Assembly: GCA_035654175.1 (NCBI GenBank)
Contig: DASRXL010000229.1
Coordinates: 1 to 25,882 of the forward strand
From: PNC22 sp035654175
Lineage (GTDB): Bacteria > Planctomycetota > Phycisphaerae > Phycisphaerales > UBA1924
Direction: 5' to 3'
DNA length: 25,882 nt
Shown: piece by piece, positions 7,780 through 15,054 of the stretch
How positions within the stretch are numbered: position 1 is the stretch's first letter
Layout of the letters: every line of letters starts with the position of its first letter
Translations under genes and position numbers: made by a program
Notes under the pieces: generated by a model
Seen by the model: only the letters and a program-made list of their open reading frames with translations
Told to the model about the DNA's origin: nothing
Database searches by the model: none

Positions 7780-8898
7780 ATGCGACGAAGTTCACGCGAA
7801 TACCTCTTGAGTGGGATCGGCGCGCTCCTGCTGACAGGAGCGGCGAGTGGTCAGACGTGCACTCCTGAACCGCTCCTCCTGATGCCCTCAAGCTTCGCGA
7901 ACGGCGTGTTCCTCCGTGGTCACTCTCTCTTCATGGTCGACGCGGGCGCGCTGGGGCGCCTCGATGTCAGTGACCCTCGTAACCCCTACGGCCTCTGGAG
8001 CGCACCGGTCAAAGCGTTGCTCGGCGATGTGCACGTGAGCGGTGATCTCGCATTGGTCAGCGCCTACGACCAAGGGCTGTTCATCTACGACGTCGCTGAA
8101 TTGCCCGGCGTGGTGGGAGTATATCCGACGCCGGACGTGATGATCGAGTCTGACGCCCACGAGAACATCGCCTGGTTGGCGATAGGCTCGGCCGGATTGA
8201 TGGCGGTTGACATATCGGATCCAAGGCGTCCCCAGTTGATGAGCCACGTGCAGCCGCCCGGCGGAACTGAGAGCATCGCGATCCGATGGCCTCGGGCGTA
8301 CGTGGCAGGCTCGGGTCTGCTGACGGTTACGGACATCTCCGATCCGACTTCGCCCCGAATCGGCAACACGCTGCAGGCCGGCAGCGCGAGCTCTGCCATC
8401 GTGCTCCGCGGCGATGTCGCTTACGTGGCGGCCTTCGACGCTGGGTTGTTCATCGTGTCGATCGCGGAGCCCGACTCACCCGTTCTTCTCTCTTCGATTG
8501 ACACCGGCAGAGCACAGGAGCTATGGATAGACGGCCATTTCGCTTATGTCGCCGACTATCTGAACGGCATCGACGTTGTAGATGTCCGCGATCCGCTGAG
8601 CCCGCAGCTTGCTGGCTCGTACGAGAGCCAGCCGGGTCTGAGCCACTACGTCGCCGCGGCCGATGGTATCGCGTATCTCTCTAATGGCGACCCGGGGCTC
8701 GCGATCGTCGACGCCCGCGAGTGCACCCGCCTCTGTCCCGCCGACACCGACTCCAACTTCACCATCGATTCGCGCGACTTCATCCGCTTCCTCAACGCCT
8801 GGGCCAGCGGGACCTGGTGGGCCGACTGGAACGGCGACCGCACGTTCGACACGCAGGACGTCATCGCGTTCCAGAACGACTGGGTTAACGGCTGCTGA
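7780..8898 (+). CDS. Secreted LVIVD-repeat beta-propeller protein with GC-type dockerin-like tag
   Basis: 372 residues. The ATG at 7780 is chosen because GGAG lies 7 bases before it and a signal peptide follows (MRRSSREYLLSGIGALLLTG, cleavage near ASGQ); longer in-frame starts lack both. The mature part consists of about seven repeats of about 40 residues of the LVIVD type (GLFIYDVAELPG, GLMAVDISDPRRPQL, LLTVTDISDPTSPRI, GLFIVSIAEPDSPVL, GIDVVDVRDPLSPQL, GLAIVDARE), which should form a beta-propeller. The last ~55 residues are a double calcium-loop tag, CPADTDSNFTIDSRDFIRFL and DWNGDRTFDTQDVIAF, ending in NGC. The tag is shared with the protein at 19443-20714. The ligand is unknown; a cell-surface or exported role is likely. 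Confidence 0.88.
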   Translation: MRRSSREYLLSGIGALLLTGAASGQTCTPEPLLLMPSSFANGVFLRGHSLFMVDAGALGRLDVSDPRNPYGLWSAPVKALLGDVHVSGDLALVSAYDQGLFIYDVAELPGVVGVYPTPDVMIESDAHENIAWLAIGSAGLMAVDISDPRRPQLMSHVQPPGGTESIAIRWPRAYVAGSGLLTVTDISDPTSPRIGNTLQAGSASSAIVLRGDVAYVAAFDAGLFIVSIAEPDSPVLLSSIDTGRAQELWIDGHFAYVADYLNGIDVVDVRDPLSPQLAGSYESQPGLSHYVAAADGIAYLSNGDPGLAIVDARECTRLCPADTDSNFTIDSRDFIRFLNAWASGTWWADWNGDRTFDTQDVIAFQNDWVNGC

Positions 8899-8935
8899 AC
8901 TCCGGGTGGGGCACTCCGGGCGCCGTTTCTCGCCC

Positions 8936-9028
8936 TACTGCCTCAATGCCTCCTGCCTTTTGCCTCTCTTCCCACCAATTGCCTTCCTCCGCGCCTCCGA
9001 CCCTCTCCGCTCCCTCCGCGTTCCCTCA
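8936..9028. repeat. Pyrimidine-rich intergenic repeats (TGCCT units plus CTCCG/CTCTGCG arm)
   Basis: The 253-bp gap 8899-9151 contains five TGCCT-type units (ACTGCCTCAATGCCTCCTGCC, TTTTGCCTC, ATTGCCTT) at about 8937-8987, followed at about 8988-9028 by CTCCGCGCCTCCG...CTCCGCTCCCTCCGCGTTCCC. The second part resembles the right arm of the element at 14429-14628, but here without a left arm. From 9029 to 9115 two related GCGCGCAATC blocks occur. I see no gene in the gap. Confidence 0.5.
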
Positions 9029-9151
9029 CAAGCACCCCGTGATATCCACTCCTGCGCGCAATCTGCACCCGAAGTCCGCGCCTGCGCGCGCAATCGCGGT
9101 ATTCGACACTTTCCCCCTTTCCTTCCGCCGCTCCCCCGCCAAACTCGCGGC

Positions 9152-9691
9152 ATGAGCACGCCCAACACCACACCCGAAACCGTCCAAGCCGTCCTCCGCG
9201 CCCTCCTCAATCCCAACGCTGACTTCGTCGAGGCCGCCGCGGCCCTGGGCCTCACCCCCGCCCAATTCCTCGCCATCGCCGAGTCGCCGCCGGTCACGCA
9301 AGCCATCCAGGCCCTGGAGCAGCTCAGCCAGCTCCGCGCCCGCACGCTCCTCGCCCTCTCCTCCCACGCGGCAATCGCCGCACTCACCCGCATCGCCACC
9401 AGCGAGCCCGAGACGCCCACCGCCCGCGAGACCTGCCGCAAGGCCGCCGCGCAGATCCTCCGCATGGCCGCCAAGGCCGAAGCCGACGCTGCTCAGGTCA
9501 TCCGCCCCGTCTCCCCCGAAGCCCCCGCTTCGATGCCATCGGCGGCTCGTCCGCCAGTGCACCCCTCCCAACCCGCGAAGCATCAGGGCCGTCCATACGC
9601 CGCTTCGCCGCCCCCGGCGGCCGGCCAGCCAGCGCATCCCTCCCGAACCCCGAAGCCCTCCGAGCGCCACGCCGCCGCTCCCGCCGCGTGA
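9152..9691 (+). CDS. Hypothetical protein, helical domain plus Pro/Ala-rich tail
   Basis: 179 residues, not recognised. The ATG at 9152 opens the conserved-looking part; the frame extends upstream only through repeat DNA. Residues 1-115 are predicted mainly helical (TTPETVQAVLRALLNPNADF, EAAAALGLTPAQFLAIAESP, ALEQLSQLRARTLLALSSHA, then RETCRKAAAQILRMAAKAEA) and include a segment resembling a helix-turn-helix (AAAALGLTPAQFLAIA), so a DNA-binding role is possible but unproven. Residues 125-179 are Pro/Ala/His-rich low complexity containing an imperfect 25-residue duplication (PPVHPSQPAKH / QPAHPSRTPKP). No good ribosome site precedes the start. Confidence 0.6.
   Translation: MSTPNTTPETVQAVLRALLNPNADFVEAAAALGLTPAQFLAIAESPPVTQAIQALEQLSQLRARTLLALSSHAAIAALTRIATSEPETPTARETCRKAAAQILRMAAKAEADAAQVIRPVSPEAPASMPSAARPPVHPSQPAKHQGRPYAASPPPAAGQPAHPSRTPKPSERHAAAPAA
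9527..9658. repeat. Imperfect direct repeat in the tail of the 9152-9691 gene
   Basis: Two copies of about 55 bp start near 9527 and 9602, 75 bp apart and therefore in the same frame. Their best part (9544-9581 against 9619-9656) agrees at 29 of 38 positions and contains a shared core CAGTGCACCCCTCCC / CAGCGCATCCCTCCC. Confidence 0.55.
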
Positions 9692-9765
9692 CCTCGCCGC
9701 CCTGTCCGCGAGCCTTCGTCCCCCGATACCCTTGCATCTTCCCCCCGGATCGGGTGGTATGAAGC

Positions 9766-9801
9766 CGGGCCGGCGCGCGTGAGGGAGGTCGCGCCGGCCC
9801 G
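9766..9801 (+). promoter_or_regulatory. Stable stem-loop in the leader of the metalloprotease gene
   Basis: A perfect 12-bp stem (9766-9777, CGGGCCGGCGCG, with 9790-9801) encloses a 12-base loop CGTGAGGGAGGT. It ends 19 bases before the Shine-Dalgarno (AGGAGA at 9821-9826) of the gene at 9833. It has no T tract, so it is more likely a leader structure than a terminator. The role is unknown. Confidence 0.5.
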
Positions 9802-9832
9802 AATACCAGGGTTTCCCCCAAGGAGATTGGTC

Positions 9833-12571
9833 ATGCATCGCACCGGCTCGGTTCTTGCCCTCGCGCTCCTCGCCACCGTCGGGCTGCCCGCCGCCGTCGC
9901 CACGGCCCAGCCGCAGGCGAACAAGGCCGAGGAGTTCCCCGCTTTCGACAAGGTGACCGAGGGCCTCGAGAAGGTCGTCTCGACCGCCGACGGCGCCGCC
10001 CCGCTCTACGACCTGTACAAGAACGAGAAGACGGGCAAGCTCCTCGCCGTCCTGCCGCAGAACTTCGAGGAGCAGCTCCTCATGATCTGCTGCACCGTCT
10101 CCGGCGGCGATTCGCAGGCCGGGGTCATGGGCCCCACGTACTACGCCAAGTGGCGGCGGTACGACAAGCAGCTCGCCCTCGTCATGCCCAATCTGGAGGT
10201 CCGCACCGACGGCGACAAGCAGGCGCAGGACTCGATCAAGCAGCTCTTCACCGGCACCGTGCTCGTCACCGTCCCCATCCTCGGCGAGGCACCCGGCGGC
10301 CGCCCGGTCATCGACTTCGGTGCCCTGGCCACCAAGGAGGCCGGCAAGTTCTTCGGCTTCAGCGTCTTCGGCGGCTACGGCCCCTCCGTCCGCGGCGTGA
10401 ACCCCTCCATCATCAAGCTCACCAAGGCCAAGAGCTTCCCCGAGAACTTCGTCGTCGAGTATGAAATGCCCTCCGCCGACGGCCGCCTCATCCGCCTCAG
10501 CTACGCCCTCGGCGAGCTCAGCGGCACCACCGGCTTCCAGCCGCGCGAGGCCGACCCGCGCGTGGGCTACTTCTATAACTTCTACAGCGACTTCGCCAAG
10601 CCCGCCAACGAGGACATCACCGAGCGCTACATCAACCGGTGGTACGTCGAGAAGGCCGACCCCTCGCTCAAGCTCAGCCCGCCCAAGCAGCCCATCGTCT
10701 GGTACATCGAGCACACCACGCCCGTGAAGTTCCGGCGCTACGTGCGCGAGGGCATCGCCCTGTGGAACGACGCCTTCCGCGAGATCGGGATCGACGGCGC
10801 CGTCGTCGTCTACCAGCAGGACGCCGACACCGGCGCCCACATGGAGAAGGACCCCGAGGACGCCCGCTACAACTTCTTCCGCTGGAACTCCAGCGACCAG
10901 GGCTACGCCATCGGGCCCAGCCGCACCAACCCCGAGACCGGAGAGATCCTCGACGCCGACGTCGTCTGGCACCAGGGCCTCACCCGCGCCGTGCGCAACA
11001 TGCTCGAGGGCCTGAGCGACGACATCACCGAGAACACCTTCACCCCTGACACCCTGGCCTGGCTCGCCGAGCACCCCGAGTGGGACCCGCGCGTCCGCCT
11101 CGCCTCCCCCGGCGAGCGCGAGCGCAAGGAGCGCGAGCTGGCCCTCCGCGTCCAGACCGCGGCCGCTGAGCCCTTCGGTGAGGAGGGACACCCCCTCGCC
11201 CCCGCCGCCTTCGACCACACCAACCACGCCTGCCGCATCGGCAACATGCTGTCCGCCGACCTCGCCCTCTTCGACGCGGCCCTGGCCGCCTCCGTTCTCG
11301 AGGGCGCCGACGAGCAGAGCCTCCTCGACGGCATCCCCGAGGAGTTCATCGGGCCGATGATCCGCTACATCTCGGCGCACGAGGTGGGCCACTGCCTCGG
11401 CCTGCAGCACAACATGGCGGCGTCGAGCATCCGCCAGCTCTCCGACGTGCACTCCGGCGAATGCAAGGGCCCGACCTGCGGCTCGGTGATGGACTACGTC
11501 GCCGCGAACATCAACTACAAGCTCGGCCCGGTGCAGGGCCCCTACGCGACGCCCGAGGTCGGCCCCTACGACCGCTGGGCGATCGCCTACGGCTACGGCC
11601 CGGACAAGGACCTTGACAAGCTCCTCGCCCGCTCCAGCGAGCCGGACCTCATCTTCCTCAGCCAGATGGAGATGTCCGCCGGCTCCGATCCGCGCAACAT
11701 GACCTGGGACAACGGCGCCGACAACCTGCAGTTCTGCGAGTCCCGCCTCGGGCTCGTGCAGGAGCTCCGCGCCAAGCTCCTCACCGACATCGTCGACGAG
11801 GGCGAGAGCTGGGCCCTGGCGCGCCGTCGCTACCAGAACCTGCTGGGCACGCAGATCCAGTGCCTCTCGATCGCCAGCCGCTGGATCGGCGGGACCTTCA
11901 GCAACAACGACTTCAAGGCCGAGGGCGGGCGCGCCCCGATCGCCGACGTCCCCGCCGCCCAGCAGCGCCGGGCCCTCAGGCTCATCATCGACAACAGCTT
12001 CAACGAGCAGGCCTACGGCCTGACCCCCGACCTCGTCCGCCACCTCGGCAAGGAGTACTGGTGGGACAACGCGGGCATGAGCGAGCTCATGGCCGACCCC
12101 AGCTACACCGTGCACGACATGATCGGCGGCGTGCAGGCCACGGCGCTCACCTTCGTCATGAACCCCGGCACGCTCCGGCGCGTCTACGACAACGAGTTCC
12201 GCACCGCCGGACAGAAGGACATGCTCACCCTCGCCGAGGTCGTCAACACCGTCACCGAGGCCGTCTGGAGCGACGCGAGCAACGCCAAGGGCGGCAGCTA
12301 CACCGCCGCCAACCCCCTGCTCTCCAGCTTCCGGCGCAACCTCCAGCGCGAGCACGCCGACCGGCTCATAAGCCTCGCCCTCTCGGACCGCACCACCAGC
12401 CCCGCGATGCGCACCATCAGCGCCCTCGCGGCACAGGAGCTGCGCCGCGTGGACCAGGCCGCTGCACACGCCGCCGACGCCTCGCCGGATCCCTACACCG
12501 CCGCGCACCTGGCCGACGTCCGCACCCGCATCGCCAAGGCCCTTGACGCGACCTACGTCGTGACCCGCTGA
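9833..12571 (+). CDS. Secreted zinc-dependent metalloprotease (DUF5117/DUF4953 family)
   Basis: 912 residues. The ATG at 9833 follows AGGAGA by 6 bases and begins a signal peptide (MHRTGSVLALALLATVGLPA, cleavage near ATAQ), so the protein is exported. The metzincin-type zinc site HEVGHCLGLQH is at residues 516-526 (His516, Glu517, His520, His526), followed by a methionine-turn-like GSVMDYV. Upstream lie the DUF5117-like part (DLYKNEKTGKLLAVLPQNFE, WRRYDKQLALV, SYALGEL) and the conserved FRRYVREGIALWNDAFREIG; downstream is the long helical DUF4953-type region. Full length for the family. It stands alone between a leader hairpin and a strong terminator, so it is probably a single transcription unit. 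Its substrate is unknown; protein degradation outside the cytoplasm is likely. Confidence 0.93.
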   Translation: MHRTGSVLALALLATVGLPAAVATAQPQANKAEEFPAFDKVTEGLEKVVSTADGAAPLYDLYKNEKTGKLLAVLPQNFEEQLLMICCTVSGGDSQAGVMGPTYYAKWRRYDKQLALVMPNLEVRTDGDKQAQDSIKQLFTGTVLVTVPILGEAPGGRPVIDFGALATKEAGKFFGFSVFGGYGPSVRGVNPSIIKLTKAKSFPENFVVEYEMPSADGRLIRLSYALGELSGTTGFQPREADPRVGYFYNFYSDFAKPANEDITERYINRWYVEKADPSLKLSPPKQPIVWYIEHTTPVKFRRYVREGIALWNDAFREIGIDGAVVVYQQDADTGAHMEKDPEDARYNFFRWNSSDQGYAIGPSRTNPETGEILDADVVWHQGLTRAVRNMLEGLSDDITENTFTPDTLAWLAEHPEWDPRVRLASPGERERKERELALRVQTAAAEPFGEEGHPLAPAAFDHTNHACRIGNMLSADLALFDAALAASVLEGADEQSLLDGIPEEFIGPMIRYISAHEVGHCLGLQHNMAASSIRQLSDVHSGECKGPTCGSVMDYVAANINYKLGPVQGPYATPEVGPYDRWAIAYGYGPDKDLDKLLARSSEPDLIFLSQMEMSAGSDPRNMTWDNGADNLQFCESRLGLVQELRAKLLTDIVDEGESWALARRRYQNLLGTQIQCLSIASRWIGGTFSNNDFKAEGGRAPIADVPAAQQRRALRLIIDNSFNEQAYGLTPDLVRHLGKEYWWDNAGMSELMADPSYTVHDMIGGVQATALTFVMNPGTLRRVYDNEFRTAGQKDMLTLAEVVNTVTEAVWSDASNAKGGSYTAANPLLSSFRRNLQREHADRLISLALSDRTTSPAMRTISALAAQELRRVDQAAAHAADASPDPYTAAHLADVRTRIAKALDATYVVTR

Positions 12572-12597
12572 CCGACGCCCACCGTCCACTCACCCGC

Positions 12598-12636
12598 GGC
12601 CCCGCCGGCGCAACCCGCCGGCGGGGCCCTTTCCTT
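12598..12636 (+). terminator. Rho-independent terminator of the metalloprotease gene
   Basis: A perfect 13-bp stem (12598-12610 with 12616-12628) and a 5-base loop CAACC lie 26 bases after the stop codon and are followed by CTTTCCTTG. A clear intrinsic terminator despite a short T tract. Confidence 0.85.
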
Positions 12637-12730
12637 GTGACGCGGGTTCGAGTCTGCGCACAGAGGCCCACGCGAGCCCGGGCGGCTCCGGGCGCACCCG
12701 GTTCCCAAACCCTCCGCGTACACTCGACCC

Positions 12731-13888
12731 ATGAGCTACACCGCCCTCGCCCGCCGGTACCGCTCCCGCGCCTTCGACGAGGTCGTCGGCCAGGAGCCCA
12801 TCGCCCGGACGCTCAAGAACGCCATCGAGACCGGGCGCGTGGCGCACGCCTACCTCTTCTGCGGCACGCGCGGCGTGGGCAAAACCTCCATGGCCCGCAT
12901 CTTCGCCGCCGCGATCAACACGCCGGATGACGGCAAGCTCTCCGACGAGGTCTTCCAGGCCGTCATGTCCGGGCGCGACCAGGACGTCATCGAGATCGAC
13001 GCCGCGAGCAACCGCGGCGTGGACGACGCCCGCACGCTCATCGCCAACAGCATCTACCGCCCGATGCGCGGCCCCTACAAGGTCTACATCATCGACGAGG
13101 TGCACATGCTCACGAGGGAGGCGTTCAACGCCCTCCTCAAGACCATGGAGGAGCCGCCCGAGTACGTCAAGTTCATCCTCTGCACCACCGAGGCGCACAA
13201 GGTCCCCCCCACGATCCAGAGCCGCTGCCAGAGGTTCGACTTCCGCGACATCCCGACGGCCCGCGTCAAGGCCCACCTCGCCGACGTCGTCAAAGCCGAG
13301 AAGGTCAAGGCCGACGACGAGCTGCTCCACGCCGTCGCGCGCCTCGGCAACGGATCGATGCGCGACGCGCTCTCGCTGCTCGACCGCCTCCTCGCCTCCG
13401 GCGAGAAGCGCCTCACCATGGGGGTGCTCGAGGAGCTCCTCGGCCTGCCCGACCGGGAGCTGCTCGGACGCCTGATCGACGCCCTGGCCGAGGGCGACGC
13501 CCGCGCCGCGCTCGAATCCGCCGACGCGCTGCTCGCAAAGGGGTCCGGGCTGGAGGTCGTGCTCGATTCCCTGGCCTCCCGTCTGCGCGATCTCATGGTG
13601 CTCTGCGCCTGCGGCGCCGACACCGACCTCGTCGATTCGACGGGCGACTCCCGGGACGAGGACGCCGCCCGCGCCGAGCGCTTCGATATCGCGGCGCTCT
13701 CGCACATGATCGCCGTGTGCGAGAGCGTCACCCGATCGCTGCGCAACAGCGCCCTCCCCCGCGCCCTCTTCGACGCCGCGATGGTCCGCCTCGCCATGAC
13801 CGAGAAGCTGGCGAACCTGACCGAGATCGTCACCAGGCTCTCCCCGACCGCCGCGCCCCGCGCCGGAGACGCGCCAAAAAAAGCCTGA
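12731..13888 (+). CDS. dnaX: DNA polymerase III subunit gamma/tau, zero-frame (gamma-like) product
   Basis: 385 residues: clamp-loader AAA+ ATPase. Visible are MSYTALARRYRSRAFDEVVG, Walker A GTRGVGKT (45-52), ASNRGVDDAR, Walker B VYIIDEVH (118-125), NALLKTMEEPPEYVKFIL, the sensor region with the SRC motif (TIQSRCQRF, about 161-169) and sensor 2 GSMRDALSLLD. The Cys4 zinc module that normally lies between Walker A and the DVIEIDAAS segment is missing: residues 61-82 (INTPDDGKLSDEVFQAVMSG) contain no cysteine. The zero frame ends in KKA-stop immediately after a run of seven A, and the tau domain continues in the -1 frame (see the entry at 13882). It is followed by ybaB, the usual neighbour, but recR is not next. 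Confidence 0.95.
   Translation: MSYTALARRYRSRAFDEVVGQEPIARTLKNAIETGRVAHAYLFCGTRGVGKTSMARIFAAAINTPDDGKLSDEVFQAVMSGRDQDVIEIDAASNRGVDDARTLIANSIYRPMRGPYKVYIIDEVHMLTREAFNALLKTMEEPPEYVKFILCTTEAHKVPPTIQSRCQRFDFRDIPTARVKAHLADVVKAEKVKADDELLHAVARLGNGSMRDALSLLDRLLASGEKRLTMGVLEELLGLPDRELLGRLIDALAEGDARAALESADALLAKGSGLEVVLDSLASRLRDLMVLCACGADTDLVDSTGDSRDEDAARAERFDIAALSHMIAVCESVTRSLRNSALPRALFDAAMVRLAMTEKLANLTEIVTRLSPTAAPRAGDAPKKA
13865..13888 (+). promoter_or_regulatory. Likely -1 frameshift (or slippage) site of dnaX
   Basis: In the zero frame the codons are CCA AAA AAA GCC TGA. The seven A at 13876-13882, followed by G, form the A_AAA_AAA slippery heptamer, close to the E. coli dnaX site A_AAA_AAG. GGAG at 13865-13868 lies 7 bases upstream, as the stimulatory Shine-Dalgarno does in E. 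coli. Downstream a 9-bp hairpin can form (13909-13917 with 13929-13937), further away than usual, plus a weak GCGC/GCGC hairpin at 13894-13906. A -1 slip reads K-K-S-L-T into the tau domain. An assembly error in the A run (true length eight) would give the same picture. Confidence 0.7.
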
Positions 13889-14430
13889 CGGCAGCGCCCG
13901 GAGCGCACCGCCCGGCCCCGCTCCCCGCGGCCGGGCGCGAGCCCCGGCCGCTGCCGCAGCCCACGGCCCCGCCGCCCGACGAGCCGGCGCCCAGGCCCGC
14001 GCCGCTCCCCGCGCCGGCACCGTCGCGAGACACAGCGCCGGGCGGCGACCCCCAGGCGCGTGCGCCCGCCTCCGCCGCGGAGCTTTGGACGCGCGTCATC
14101 GAGCTCGCGGCCGGCTCCGTGCGCACCCAATCGATGCTGCGCGAGGGGCGCGCGGTCGAGTGGAGCGGCGCGGAGCTCGCCGTCGAGATCGCGAGCCCCA
14201 CCCGCGCCGTCCTCGAGCACCGGCGCGAGGAGGTCGAGGGTCTGCTCCGCCGCGCCGCCGGCAGGAAGGTCGCCCTCACCGTGCGCCCGCCGCCCGGCGA
14301 GGGCGAACAGTCCGATGCGCCGCCGCCCGCCAGCGCCGAGCAGCTCGCCCGCGAGCACCCGCTGGTGAAGCACGCGATGGAACGCTTCGGCGGGCGCGTG
14401 GAGACGGCGTACTTCAAGAAGAAGCAGTGA
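13882..14430 (+). CDS. dnaX: Tau-specific C-terminal part of DnaX, read in the -1 frame
   Basis: The frame -1 to dnaX is open from the A run to the TGA at 14428-14430 and adds 182 residues, for a tau-like protein of 566. It begins with a Pro/Ala/Arg-rich linker and continues into a folded domain typical of DnaX C-termini: AAELWTRVIELAAGSVRTQS, WSGAELAVEIASPTRAVLEH, VEGLLRRAAGRKVALTV, ending EHPLVKHAMERFGGRVETAY. That last segment resembles the 'plV..a.elFgGrI' end of many DnaX proteins. An ATG in this frame at 13717 lies inside the ATPase region and gives an unnatural Arg/Pro-rich sequence, so independent initiation is unlikely. Tau links the clamp loader to the polymerase and the helicase. 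Confidence 0.8.
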   Translation, partial: SLTAAPGAHRPAPLPAAGREPRPLPQPTAPPPDEPAPRPAPLPAPAPSRDTAPGGDPQARAPASAAELWTRVIELAAGSVRTQSMLREGRAVEWSGAELAVEIASPTRAVLEHRREEVEGLLRRAAGRKVALTVRPPPGEGEQSDAPPPASAEQLAREHPLVKHAMERFGGRVETAYFKKKQ

Positions 14431-14628
14431 ACGCGGAGGACGCAGAGGACGCGGAGTAAGGCAGAATAGACTGGGACGCAAAGGGCGCGAAGTCCTCGAA
14501 GGGAGATCGGAGAATCATTGTTCACCGCCGCCGCCGCACTTTGAGTCATCCGCCTCCTTCGCGCGGTTCGCGCCATTCGTGCCGATTCTCCTTCCTCTCC
14601 GCGCCCTCTGCGTTCCCTCTGCGTTCTT
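14429..14628. repeat. Long imperfect inverted repeat between dnaX and ybaB
   Basis: The left arm (about 14429-14504: GAACGCGGAGGACGCAGAGG...GGGCGCGAAG...CTCGAAGGG) is matched by the reverse complement of the right arm (about 14555-14626: GAACGCAGAGGGAACGCAGA...GCGCGGAG...GAGAATCG...ATGGCGCGAA...GCGCGAAGG). Arms are about 70 bases with many differences; the middle (14505-14554) is unrelated. The element starts inside the tau stop codon and ends just before the ybaB ribosome site. Same style as 5376-5479. Confidence 0.7.
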
Positions 14629-14644
14629 TCCCTGGAGACCGACG

Positions 14645-15016
14645 ATGTTCGACCAGTTCAAGACGATGGGTGCGATGGCGGGGCTGCTCAAGAACCGTGA
14701 GAAGCTCCAAGCCGCGGCCGCACGTGTGAAGCGCACGCTCGACGAGAGCCCCTCGGTCGGCGAGGCCGGCGGGGGAGCCGTGCGGGTCACCGTCGGCGGC
14801 GAGCTCAAGGTCACGCGGGTGGAGCTCATGCCCGCCGTGGTGGCGGGCATGGCGGCCGACGAGAGCGCCCGGCGCGGCGTCGAAGCGCTGATCGCCGAGG
14901 CCACCAACGACGCCCTTAGGCGCGCCCAGGAGCGGATCCGCGACGCCATCGACCGCGAGGCCAAAGGGCTGGGGATCGAGGGCCTCAGCGCGCAGCTCGG
15001 GAGCTTCCTGCCCTGA
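14645..15016 (+). CDS. ybaB: YbaB/EbfC family nucleoid-associated protein
   Basis: 123 residues, close to the usual 100-115. GGAG lies 7 bases before the ATG. The pattern is that of YbaB: an N-terminal amphipathic helix (MFDQFKTMGAMAGLLKNREK), a central beta part (GGGAVRVTVGGELKVTRVEL, corresponding to the conserved 'g.v.v.~nG.~~v..v.i' strands) and a C-terminal helix with EALIAEATNDALRRAQERIR (the family has 'dlv.aA.neA..ka'). YbaB dimers bind DNA without strong sequence specificity. The dnaX-ybaB order is widely conserved in bacteria and often continues into recR, which is absent here. A stretch of repeat DNA separates it from dnaX, but transcription from dnaX is still plausible. Confidence 0.92.
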   Translation: MFDQFKTMGAMAGLLKNREKLQAAAARVKRTLDESPSVGEAGGGAVRVTVGGELKVTRVELMPAVVAGMAADESARRGVEALIAEATNDALRRAQERIRDAIDREAKGLGIEGLSAQLGSFLP

Positions 15017-15054
15017 GACCGGGCGGGGCCCCTCGCACCCCGCCGCTCCAACGC

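Noticed and set aside
9026..12589. Open frame of over 1100 codons on the minus strand opposite the metalloprotease
   Set aside because: Composition is Gly/Val/Ala/Glu-rich low complexity, with no recognisable domain. It is the mirror of strong GC codon bias in the real gene, which has a signal peptide, a zinc motif, a ribosome site and a terminator.
12641..12662. tRNA-like T-arm (GGGTTCGAGTC)
   Set aside because: Only one arm resembles a tRNA; the upstream sequence is the metalloprotease terminator and there is no anticodon or acceptor stem.
13717..13880. Independent gene for the tau C-terminal domain starting at the ATG at 13717
   Set aside because: The first 50 residues are an Arg/Pro-rich out-of-frame reading of the DnaX ATPase domain, and there is no ribosome site. 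The A7 slippery run gives a better explanation.
13886..13888. TGA of dnaX as a selenocysteine codon
   Set aside because: Continuing in the zero frame yields only Arg/Pro-rich sequence without the tau domain, while the -1 frame holds the domain.
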